Source: Actinomycetota bacterium
GTDB taxonomy: Bacteria; Actinomycetota; Actinomycetes; Nanopelagicales; Nanopelagicaceae
DNA: 7,635 bases
Direction of reading: 5' to 3'
Assembly (NCBI GenBank): GCA_009697555.1
Contig: WLQV01000050.1
Coordinates: 1 to 7,635 of the forward strand
The notes under the pieces were generated by a model. It did not search any database, had not been told where the DNA came from, and saw only the letters and a list, made by a program, of their open reading frames with translations. The position numbers and the translations under genes were made by a program. Position 1 is the stretch's first letter; each line of letters opens with the position of its first letter. Positions 1 to 6,267 of this stretch are shown here, piece by piece.

Positions 1-81
1 AATTTCCAGCGAAAGTTTATGGCAGATCTTCGGTGACGGCGACCAATTTTGGCGATTTTGGGAAATTAATTTCTGGTGAAA
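1..81. other. Region beyond the rlmN stop; no gene can be called
   Basis: These 81 bases run from the window edge to the rlmN stop. Some frames are open, but none has a start codon with a Shine-Dalgarno or a recognisable peptide. One plus-strand frame ends in TGA at 34-36 and could be the tail of a convergent gene, but only 11 codons are visible. The minus strand shows no start of the downstream gene that might be expected in actinobacteria, such as dxr. The stretch is rather AT-rich and has a short near-repeat of TTTTGGCGATTTTGG type around 46-61. Confidence 0.5.
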
Positions 82-84
82 TTA
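67..84 (-). repeat. Perfect 7-bp inverted repeat over the rlmN stop codon
   Basis: TAATTTC and GAAATTA flank a 4-base loop; on the minus strand the first arm begins with the rlmN TAA stop. The stem is AT-rich and is followed on the minus strand by ATTTCCC rather than a real T run. It could be a weak 3'-end hairpin or part of a transcript end, but it does not meet the usual picture of an intrinsic terminator. Confidence 0.4.
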
Positions 85-1197
85 CTGCTGGGCAGATTCG
101 GCAGCAGCTAGCTGGCCACATGCACCGTCGATCTCCCGACCACGAGTGTCACGCACCGTGACCGGCACTCCGTAACTCTCCAGTACACGAACGAACTCAG
201 CTTCATCTTCGCGGCGAGAGGCGGTCCACTTCGAGCCCGGTGTTGGGTTGAGTGGGATGAGATTGACATGTGAGTTGCGATTCTTCAGCAAGCGTCCGAG
301 CAGATCTGCGCGCCAGGCTTGGTCGTTGATGTCGCGAATCAAGGCATACTCGATCGAGTAGCGCCGCCCAGTCTTGCGCTCGTACGCATCGGCAGCTGCG
401 AGCACCTCTTTGACCTTCCAACGCGAGTTAATCGGCACCAAGGTGTTGCGAAGTTCATCATCTGGCGTGTGGAGTGAGACGGCGAGTGTTACCGGAATAT
501 CTTCGGCGGTGAGTTTCTCAATGCCATTGACCAAACCAACTGTGGAGACCGTGACTGAGCGCGCGCTAATGCCGAGGCCATCGGGATTTGGTGCGGTGAC
601 ATTGCGCAGGGTCTGCAGCACCGCGTTGTAATTGGCGAGTGGCTCCCCCATTCCCATAAAGACAATGTTGGAGAGGCGAGTTGGCCCACCAGTCATTTCT
701 CCTAATTCACAACTGCGAGCTGCGGCAACAATCTGCTCAGTAATTTCACCGGCGGTGAGATTACGAGTAAGACCTGCCTGTCCAGTTGCGCAGAAGGGGC
801 AATTCATTCCACAACCAGCCTGGGAGGAGATGCAGACCGTAGTGCGATCGGTGTAGCGCATTAAGACGCTCTCTACGAGTACACCATCGTGCAAGCGCCA
901 AAGATCTTTACGAGTCATTCCATTGTCGCAAGAGATGCTGCGAACTAATTCAATTAATTTCGGGGTAAAGAGTGCGCTTAATTCTTCGCGTTGGTCGGCG
1001 GGAATATCACTCCACTCTCCTGCTGGCGCGCCAACATGTGAGAAGTAATGATTGGCAATCTGGCTGGCACGAAAGCCTTGATAACCAGCGGCTTTCGCCC
1101 ACTCTTTGCGCGCTTCGGAGTCGAGGTCAGCGATGTGTTGTGGTGCCTTTTTACGCTGTGGTGGCTCATCAAAAACTAATGTGATCTCTTCACTCAT
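82..1197 (-). CDS. rlmN: Dual-specificity 23S rRNA A2503 / tRNA A37 C2-methyltransferase RlmN
   Basis: Cytoplasmic radical-SAM enzyme that adds a methyl group to C2 of A2503 in 23S rRNA and, in characterised homologues, A37 of some tRNAs. The 371-residue length is normal. The CxxxCxxC iron-sulfur cluster motif is at Cys129, Cys133 and Cys136, preceded by Cys122 in [15 protein letters not shown], expected for SAM binding, is near 182-187. Cys360, in the C-terminal DGACGQL, matches the methyl-carrying cysteine of the family (E. coli Cys355). All key residues are present, and the C-terminal cysteine favours RlmN or Cfr-type enzymes; the housekeeping context favours RlmN over the resistance enzyme Cfr. 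The ATG start has AGGTGA at 1202-1207, four bases upstream. It lies 11 bases after cdsA, whose stop is a tandem TAG TAG, and is the last gene of the visible run. Confidence 0.96.
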   Translation of the reverse strand: MSEEITLVFDEPPQRKKAPQHIADLDSEARKEWAKAAGYQGFRASQIANHYFSHVGAPAGEWSDIPADQREELSALFTPKLIELVRSISCDNGMTRKDLWRLHDGVLVESVLMRYTDRTTVCISSQAGCGMNCPFCATGQAGLTRNLTAGEITEQIVAAARSCELGEMTGGPTRLSNIVFMGMGEPLANYNAVLQTLRNVTAPNPDGLGISARSVTVSTVGLVNGIEKLTAEDIPVTLAVSLHTPDDELRNTLVPINSRWKVKEVLAAADAYERKTGRRYSIEYALIRDINDQAWRADLLGRLLKNRNSHVNLIPLNPTPGSKWTASRREDEAEFVRVLESYGVPVTVRDTRGREIDGACGQLAAAESAQQ

Positions 1198-1208
1198 AGC
1201 GTCACCTA

Positions 1209-2054
1209 CTAGAGAAAGTTGCGAACGAGTTCGAGGGCCAACCAGAGGGCAGGTGCGGAAAAGAGAACTGAATCAAGGCGATCGAGTGCGCCGCCGTGAC
1301 CAGGAAGAAGAGTTCCCATGTCTTTGAGTGAGAGATCGCGCTTCATGGCACTCTCGACTAAGTCACCACTTGTTGCGGTGAAGACGATGAATAGTCCGAC
1401 GAGAACTCCGATCCACCAATCTAAGTGCAACCAATAATGGAAGGTGAGTGCGCCGCCGATCATCGTGAAAATTACCGAACCGACAAATCCTTCGATTGAT
1501 TTCTTCGGACTAATTTTGGGTGCTAATGGATGTTTACCCAAGAGAACTCCCACCAAATAACCAAAGGTGTCATTGCAGCCAACCAGAATTACAAATGTCA
1601 TTACTTGGTATAGACCATTCTCTGGCTTTGCCAGAAGAATTAAGAAGCCAGAGAGAAAAGGCAGATAAATCAAAATCCAGACCGTCGATGTCGCAGAGTG
1701 AACAAAACCATCTGGTCCACGCATTAAAAGATGAGTCAGAAGTAGTGGGATCGAGATTGCAGTTGATAGTGCCAAGCCTTCAATTCCACCAAACCAGGTA
1801 CTAATAAAGATTGCTGCACCCGCTACGAGGAAATCAATCCTAGATAGCTGCGAATCCTTCTGGCTAAATGCCCGCACCATTTCGCGAAGCCCAAGGCCCA
1901 TTGCGATGTAGAGAAGTACTGCGAAAATACCGCGTTGAAAAGCGAGTGTGGCCCACACCAAAACGACAAGCGAGAGACTTACTGCAATTGACGGTAGTAA
2001 CTTTCTTCCGGCGCGACGATTAATAGCTTCATTGATTGAGTGAAGATCGGACAC
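1209..2054 (-). CDS. cdsA: Phosphatidate cytidylyltransferase (CDP-diacylglycerol synthase)
   Basis: Integral membrane enzyme that makes CDP-diacylglycerol and pyrophosphate from phosphatidate and CTP, the branch point for phospholipids. The CdsA signature spans residues 235-261: it starts with SAMKRD, continues with KDMG and ends [12 protein letters not shown], with an Ala at one position where a larger hydrophobic residue is usual. [18 protein letters not shown] at 173-190 is the other conserved cytoplasmic block. Eight or nine hydrophobic membrane segments can be seen, starting near residue 20. Length of 281 is normal. The start is GTG, since no ATG occurs in frame before residue 52 and the N-terminus fits actinobacterial homologues. 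There is no Shine-Dalgarno within 15 bases. The gene is in the same frame as frr: TGA, five codons, then GTG. Translation is therefore likely coupled to frr. Confidence 0.95.
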   Translation of the reverse strand: MSDLHSINEAINRRAGRKLLPSIAVSLSLVVLVWATLAFQRGIFAVLLYIAMGLGLREMVRAFSQKDSQLSRIDFLVAGAAIFISTWFGGIEGLALSTAISIPLLLTHLLMRGPDGFVHSATSTVWILIYLPFLSGFLILLAKPENGLYQVMTFVILVGCNDTFGYLVGVLLGKHPLAPKISPKKSIEGFVGSVIFTMIGGALTFHYWLHLDWWIGVLVGLFIVFTATSGDLVESAMKRDLSLKDMGTLLPGHGGALDRLDSVLFSAPALWLALELVRNFL

Positions 2055-2055
2055 C

Positions 2056-2094
2056 GGAGGCTGGAACTCTCAGATTTCGAGAAGTTCGCTCTCC
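2056..2094 (-). promoter_or_regulatory. Interrupted 14-bp inverted repeat across the frr stop and cdsA start
   Basis: Read on the minus strand, the 5' arm is GGAG-A-GC-GAAC-T-TCTC (2094-2079), the loop is GAAATCT (2078-2072), and the 3' arm is GAGA-GTTC-CA-GC-CTCC (2071-2056). Blocks of 4, 2, 4 and 4 base pairs match, separated by a bulged A, a CA and a bulged T. The GGAG belongs to AAGGAG (2091-2096), the only good Shine-Dalgarno-like sequence near the cdsA GTG at 2054. The frr TGA (2072-2070) sits at the loop edge. No T run follows, so it is not an intrinsic terminator. A role in coupling cdsA translation to frr is inference. Confidence 0.5.
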
Positions 2095-2633
2095 TTATGC
2101 TTGAGCAGATCATCGATCTTGGTGACGTGGTCGCCAGTGAGCTTCTCTAAATCTTTCTCACCGCGGGTGAGATCATCTTTACCGATCTTGCCATCCTTCT
2201 CTAACTTTTCCATGTTCTCTTTTGCCGCGCGACGAATGTTGCGGATGGAGATTTTTGAATCTTCGCCCTTAGTTTTCGCCATCTTGATAAATTCTTTACG
2301 ACGCTCTTCGGTGAGCTGAGGGAAGGCGACGCGAATTACTACGCCATCATTTCCTGGATTCACACCTAAATCAGATTCGCGGATCGCCTTCTCAATGCTG
2401 GCCATCGCTCCTTTATCAAAGGGAGAGATGATTGCCATGCGCGCCTCTGGTACCTGGATCGATGCCAATTGCGAGAGCGGGGTAAAAGTTCCGTAGTAAT
2501 CAACCATGATCTTGTTGAAGAGCATGGGATTAGCGCGACCGGTGCGGATAGCACCGAAATCTTCCTTGGCTACGTCGATGGCCTTATTCATCTTGCCATC
2601 GGCATCTTTGAGTGTGCTTGCTACATCAATCAT
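2070..2633 (-). CDS. frr: Ribosome recycling factor
   Basis: Cytoplasmic factor that, with EF-G, splits the post-termination ribosome so it can be reused. From the chosen ATG the product is 187 residues, against about 185 for the family. Domain I (the long three-helix bundle) is split between the N-terminus and the charged C-terminal half, which has [13 protein letters not shown] and ends in [12 protein letters not shown]. Domain II lies in between and includes [19 protein letters not shown] and the [13 protein letters not shown] block. All family landmarks are present. An in-frame TTG at 2645 would add four residues (MGET), but the ATG at 2633 is preferred because GGGGGA lies just before it and most homologues begin with Met-Ile-Asp. 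It follows pyrH by 24 bases and precedes cdsA by 15. Confidence 0.97.
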   Translation of the reverse strand: MIDVASTLKDADGKMNKAIDVAKEDFGAIRTGRANPMLFNKIMVDYYGTFTPLSQLASIQVPEARMAIISPFDKGAMASIEKAIRESDLGVNPGNDGVVIRVAFPQLTEERRKEFIKMAKTKGEDSKISIRNIRRAAKENMEKLEKDGKIGKDDLTRGEKDLEKLTGDHVTKIDDLLKHKESELLEI

Positions 2634-2637
2634 GGTT

Positions 2638-2643
2638 TCCCCC
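2638..2643 (-). promoter_or_regulatory. Shine-Dalgarno that decides the frr start
   Basis: GGGGGA on the minus strand, four bases before ATG at 2633. An earlier in-frame TTG at 2645 overlaps this G run and has no comparable purine block at the right distance, so the ATG is the better start. Confidence 0.6.
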
Positions 2644-2657
2644 AATGTGTTGGCTGC

Positions 2658-3454
<797 letters not shown>

Positions 3455-4282
3455 TTACTGACCGACGCGGAAGCGCTGGAATGCGGTTACTGCAGTACCC
3501 GCTTCATCGAGAATCTGCTTAACCGTCTTCTTCGCATCCTTTGCGAAAGATTGTTCGATCAAGCTGACATCTTTCACGAAACCAGCAACGCGACCTTCAA
3601 TGATCTTCGACATCGCAGCCTCAGGCTTGCCCTCTTCGCGGGCAGTCTCCTCAGCAAGGCGACGCTCATTCTCAATCACATCGGCCGGAACTTGTTCACG
3701 GTTGAGGTACTTAGGTTCAAAGGCAGCGATGTGCTGAGCAATGTCTTTGCCAACCTCGGCCACTGCCTTGGTCAATTGAACGAGTACGCCAACTTGTGGT
3801 GGCAAGTCAGGGCTGGTGCGATGGAGATAAATTCCCACTGGTGCGCCATCGAGCACGCTAATACGGCGTACTTCAATCTTCTCGCCCAATGTGGCATTTG
3901 CTTCATCAACGAGTGCCTGCACTGTGCGACCAGCAGTAATTTCTGATGCAAGGAAGGCATCTACTTCTGAAATCTTTGACTTCAGAAGATGTGCCAAGAG
4001 TTCATTACCTACTACTTGGAAGCGATCACCCTTTGCTACGAAGTCTGTTTCGCAATTGAGTTCGAGCATGACACCTAAGTCACCTTCGACCTTTGCAATA
4101 ACGAGACCATTAGAAGTGGTGCGACCTTCGCGCTTAGTAACTCCTTTGAGTCCCTTCACGCGGATAATTTCTACCGCCTTCTGGAAATCACCTTCTGCTT
4201 CATCGAGCGCCTTTTTGCAGTCGAGCATGCCCGCTGCAGTTGCTTCGCGAAGTTTCTTTACATCTGCTGCTGTGTATGCCAC
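3455..4282 (-). CDS. tsf: Elongation factor Ts
   Basis: Cytoplasmic guanine-nucleotide exchange factor that releases GDP from EF-Tu so it can reload with GTP and aminoacyl-tRNA. The 275-residue length is normal. The N-terminal UBA-like module (about 1-50) has LREATAAGMLDCKKAL at 11-26, the first family signature. The second signature, ELNCETDFVAK at 74-84, contains the Thr-Asp-Phe-Val segment that contacts EF-Tu. The rest fits the paired core subdomains, ending in a C-terminal QSFAKDAKKTVKQIL helix. The start is GTG, which abuts the rpsB TAA with no spacer; AGGAG at 4288-4292 lies five bases upstream, inside the last rpsB codons. Tight translational coupling with rpsB is likely. Confidence 0.97.
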   Translation of the reverse strand: MAYTAADVKKLREATAAGMLDCKKALDEAEGDFQKAVEIIRVKGLKGVTKREGRTTSNGLVIAKVEGDLGVMLELNCETDFVAKGDRFQVVGNELLAHLLKSKISEVDAFLASEITAGRTVQALVDEANATLGEKIEVRRISVLDGAPVGIYLHRTSPDLPPQVGVLVQLTKAVAEVGKDIAQHIAAFEPKYLNREQVPADVIENERRLAEETAREEGKPEAAMSKIIEGRVAGFVKDVSLIEQSFAKDAKKTVKQILDEAGTAVTAFQRFRVGQ

Positions 4283-5083
4283 TTATGCTCCTGGGGTCGG
4301 TGTTGCTGAATTAAGAATCTCTGCTTCAACTGCGGCGCTAACTGCTGCTGGAAGTTCACCTTCTGCCACAACTGGCTTGGTCTCTTCCTTAACAGCGGCC
4401 GAACGTGCTTGAAGTCCGGCGATAACTGCATCGGTAATGACGCGTGTAAGCAGGCCGATGGAACGGATTGCATCGTCATTGCCTGGAATCTTGTAATCAA
4501 CTTCATCTGGATCGCAATTGGTATCGAGAATTGCAATAACTGGAATGCCAAGCTTCTTGGCTTCAGCAACTGCTAAATGCTCTTTCTTGGTATCTACAAC
4601 CCAAATTGCTGATGGCAACTTAGTCATGTTGCGAATGCCATCGAGGTTCTTGTGAAGCTTCTCGCGCTCACGACGGAGTACGAGGAGTTCCTTCTTAGTG
4701 AGAACTTGATCATTCGCACTCTCGAGTGCTTCTAATTCTTTGAGGCGCTGAATGCGCTTGTACACGGTTGGGAAGTTGGTGAGCATTCCACCAAGCCAAC
4801 GCTCGGTCACTGATGGCATTGCAACGCGAGCTGCTTGTTGCAAGATCGGCTCTTGTGCTTGCTTCTTGGTGCCAACGTAAAGAATATGGCCACCCTTAGA
4901 AACAATGTCCTTGACGAATTCATAAGCTGAATCGATCAGTGTGAGTGATTGTTGAATGTCGATGATGTAGATGCCATTGCGCTCAGTGAAAATAAAGCGC
5001 TTCATCTTGGGATTCCAGCGACGTGTTTGATGTCCGAAGTGAACTCCGCTATCGAGAAGTTCTCGCATTGTTACAACCGCCAT
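4283..5083 (-). CDS. rpsB: 30S ribosomal protein S2
   Basis: Small-subunit protein that joins late in 30S assembly, near the platform and the docking region of S1 in bacteria that have it. The N-terminus [19 protein letters not shown] and the following [17 protein letters not shown] (about 21-37) form the first family signature. The second block covers [18 protein letters not shown] (about 158-175) and [20 protein letters not shown] (181-200). At 266 residues it is longer than E. coli S2 (about 241); from about 228 onward there is an Ala/Glu-rich low-complexity tail ending in TPTPGA, a kind of extension common in actinobacterial S2. ATG has AGGAG at 5093-5097, nine bases upstream. It is the first gene of the main operon, preceded by a 245-base gap with a structured leader, and its stop abuts tsf. 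Confidence 0.98.
   Translation of the reverse strand: MAVVTMRELLDSGVHFGHQTRRWNPKMKRFIFTERNGIYIIDIQQSLTLIDSAYEFVKDIVSKGGHILYVGTKKQAQEPILQQAARVAMPSVTERWLGGMLTNFPTVYKRIQRLKELEALESANDQVLTKKELLVLRREREKLHKNLDGIRNMTKLPSAIWVVDTKKEHLAVAEAKKLGIPVIAILDTNCDPDEVDYKIPGNDDAIRSIGLLTRVITDAVIAGLQARSAAVKEETKPVVAEGELPAAVSAAVEAEILNSATPTPGA
4288..4292 (-). promoter_or_regulatory. Shine-Dalgarno of tsf inside the rpsB end
   Basis: Minus-strand AGGAG with spacer CATAA before the GTG at 4282. It overlaps the final Pro-Gly-Ala codons of rpsB and supports GTG as the tsf start. Confidence 0.7.
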
Positions 5084-5092
5084 GGCGGCACG

Positions 5093-5097
5093 CTCCT
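5093..5097 (-). promoter_or_regulatory. Shine-Dalgarno of rpsB
   Basis: Minus-strand AGGAG, nine bases before the rpsB ATG at 5083. The spacer is slightly long but usable. The same AGGAGCG string appears before pyrH. Confidence 0.7.
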
Positions 5098-5103
5098 ATT
5101 TCA

Positions 5104-5131
5104 GAACTCTTTAGTAATAACTACAGAGTTC
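5104..5131 (-). repeat. 28-base hairpin just upstream of the rpsB Shine-Dalgarno
   Basis: GAACTCT (5131-5125) pairs with AGAGTTC (5110-5104). Inside, TAGT (5123-5120) pairs with ACTA (5115-5112) around the loop TATT; the only mismatch is G5124 against A5111. The 3' half overlaps the motif shared with pyrH. The long perfect outer stem makes chance less likely, and the position suggests a translational control site. Confidence 0.55.
5105..5121 (-). repeat. Motif shared with the pyrH leader, rpsB copy
   Basis: Minus-strand GTTATTACTAAAGAGTT; compare 3394-3409. Both copies lie directly upstream of a Shine-Dalgarno with the string AGGAGCG. Here it also forms the loop and 3' arm of the 5104-5131 hairpin. 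Confidence 0.45.
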
Positions 5132-5253
5132 AATCGGTTAATGGTCTGCCAATTTGGCCTGACCCGTCGCACCTCTATTACCGACCGAATTACTTCGGAC
5201 CGAAATGGTTCTCACCTGAAATTGCTGACAAGTGTTGAGAGGTGCTGAGATGT

Positions 5254-5273
5254 CACAGATTTTTCAATCTGTG
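5254..5273 (-). repeat. Perfect 8-bp hairpin with GAAA loop near the likely rpsB transcript start
   Basis: CACAGATT and AATCTGTG flank a four-base loop, GAAA as read on the minus strand. If the -10 at 5282-5287 is right, the hairpin would sit at the very 5' end of the rpsB mRNA, where such stems can protect from decay. It could also be a protein-binding dyad in DNA. No T run follows on either strand, so it is not a terminator. Confidence 0.45.
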
Positions 5274-5281
5274 CAGGCCAA

Positions 5282-5307
5282 ATCCTACCTGAGCTTTTCT
5301 GAGTCAA
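5282..5307 (-). promoter_or_regulatory. Candidate promoter of the rpsB operon
   Basis: Minus-strand TAGGAT (5287-5282) fits the TANNNT -10 pattern common in actinobacteria. TTGACT (5307-5302) resembles a -35, but the spacer is only 14 bases, shorter than the usual 16-18, so the -35 is doubtful. Predicted start is near 5274. Placement between the xerC terminator and the leader makes sense for a strong housekeeping operon. Confidence 0.35.
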
Positions 5308-5325
5308 AAACCGCCGAGGCGCCGG
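5306..5325 (-). terminator. Probable intrinsic terminator after xerC
   Basis: Three bases after the xerC TAA, the minus strand has CCGGCGCCTCGGCGG (5325-5311), which folds as a GC-rich 3+2 bp stem around one G-G mismatch, then TTTTT (5310-5306). The stem is short, so efficiency is uncertain. It would separate cimA-xerC from rpsB; its T run overlaps the candidate rpsB -35. Confidence 0.45.
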
Positions 5326-5328
5326 AAA

Positions 5329-6258
5329 TTACGCGCGCGGATGGGCCTGCTTGAAGGCGCTTTGCAATCGCTGCATCGAAACGTGGGTATAAATCTGGGT
5401 AGTAGCAAGGGATGCATGTCCCAGAATTTCTTGAACTGTTCGAAGATCTGCGCCACCTTCGAGCAGATGAGTTGCTGCAGAGTGGCGCAACGCATGTGGT
5501 CCCATACGTTCTGCTCCTTCAAGGGCGGAGAGTGCTTCATAAACCACGGTGCGAACTGCACGTTGATCAATACGTTTGCCACGTGCACCTAAGAAGAGGG
5601 CGGCCCCTGAATCTTTTGCTAAAAGTTCTGGTCGACCAGTGGTAATCCATGCTTTGAGCGCAGCCATTGCTGGTGCACCGATCGGAATAGTGCGCTCTTT
5701 GCTGCCCTTACCAAATACTCGAATGGTGGAGCGTTCGTAATCAATGTCGTGGAGATCCAGTCCGCAGAGTTCGCCAACTCGGGCACCGCTGGCATAAAGC
5801 ACTTCCACCATTGCGCAATCGCGCAGCGACTGTGGTGATCCTTCTTCGGCTACTCGAGTTGCAAGTGCATCCATTGCAACTGTGGCACTCGGTGCGTCAA
5901 TAAATTCAGGAAGCGTGCGGTGAGATTTTGGAGTTGCAATATTTGCGCCAACATCGCTTGTGGTAATTCCTTCCTTTGCCGCCCACTGAGTGAAGAGGCG
6001 GATCGAGACTGCGCGACGTGCAATTGAGGTGCGCGCTCCCCCTTTGACTTGAAGATTTGCTAGCCAGGAGCGAATGTCGGCTACTTTCAATTGTGAAATA
6101 TCGGTAATTCCTAAAGTCTGCAGATGCTGCAACAAACTCTCAAAGTCGCCTAAATAAGCACGAATGCTGTGTTTGGAGAGTGAGCGTTGGGTTTCTAGAT
6201 GTTTGCCAAAGCGAGAGTGCAATTCAACGAAATCATCGATGTTTTCAAGTGCACCCAT
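5329..6258 (-). CDS. xerC: Tyrosine recombinase XerC
   Basis: Site-specific recombinase expected to resolve chromosome dimers at dif, together with a XerD partner encoded elsewhere and FtsK. Counting from a TTG at 6264, the SAM-like N-terminal core-binding domain covers about 10-100 and the catalytic domain the rest. Catalytic residues are all present: Arg162 (ASGARVGEL), Lys186 (VFGKGSKERTIPIG), His257 and Arg260 (PHALRHSAATHLLEGG), His283 (ILGHASL), and the nucleophile Tyr292 (IYTHVS). Length near 309 fits XerC/D (about 298). The ATG at 6258 is chosen; the TTG at 6264 adds two residues and has AGAG at a better distance, so it cannot be excluded. It starts nine bases after cimA, suggesting co-transcription. 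No integrase-type neighbours are visible, so a housekeeping role is favoured over a mobile element. Confidence 0.92.
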   Translation of the reverse strand: MGALENIDDFVELHSRFGKHLETQRSLSKHSIRAYLGDFESLLQHLQTLGITDISQLKVADIRSWLANLQVKGGARTSIARRAVSIRLFTQWAAKEGITTSDVGANIATPKSHRTLPEFIDAPSATVAMDALATRVAEEGSPQSLRDCAMVEVLYASGARVGELCGLDLHDIDYERSTIRVFGKGSKERTIPIGAPAMAALKAWITTGRPELLAKDSGAALFLGARGKRIDQRAVRTVVYEALSALEGAERMGPHALRHSAATHLLEGGADLRTVQEILGHASLATTQIYTHVSMQRLQSAFKQAHPRA

Positions 6259-6267
6259 AAGCAAAGT

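Larger units (their letters stand above)
5084..5274 (-). promoter_or_regulatory. Structured 5' leader of rpsB, candidate regulatory RNA
   Basis: About 190 bases, if transcription starts near 5274 as the -10 candidate suggests. By eye the minus-strand RNA can form five hairpins in order: 8 bp with a GAAA loop (5273-5254); 3 bp with GAGA (5216-5207); 5 bp with GUAA (5198-5185); 4+3 bp with an internal loop (5164-5143); and 7+4 bp with one G-A mismatch and a UAUU loop (5131-5104). Three loops are of the GNRA type. The last hairpin ends six bases before the rpsB AGGAG. Autoregulation by S2 is known for the gamma-proteobacterial rpsB-tsf leader; whether this unrelated-looking leader does the same is inference. 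I do not recognise it as a named RNA family. Confidence 0.5.

Noticed and set aside
2056..2094. frr/cdsA inverted repeat as an intrinsic terminator
   Set aside because: No T run follows the stem, and the next gene starts two bases later, so termination here would cut the operon.
1209..2633. An frr-cdsA fusion by read-through of the TGA, since both genes share one frame
   Set aside because: No stop-codon recoding signal was recognised, the frr product has its full normal length, and the CdsA N-terminus is complete from the GTG.
2070..2645. TTG at 2645 as the frr start
   Set aside because: The ATG at 2633 has a purine-rich Shine-Dalgarno at good distance and gives the usual Met-Ile-Asp N-terminus.
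3891..4412. A 173-codon open frame on the plus strand opposite tsf and the end of rpsB
   Set aside because: It is antisense to two strongly conserved genes, its product is Ser/Ala-rich low-complexity sequence without recognisable motifs, and it lacks a convincing ribosome binding site. It is a shadow of the real coding frames.
4949..5248. Plus-strand open frames covering the rpsB start and leader
   Set aside because: They run antisense through the conserved S2 N-terminus and show no Shine-Dalgarno or protein-like composition. The gap is better explained as the rpsB leader.
5329..6258. The tyrosine recombinase as a phage or island integrase
   Set aside because: It has XerC length and motifs, sits between housekeeping genes, and no attachment repeats, tRNA or mobile genes are visible.
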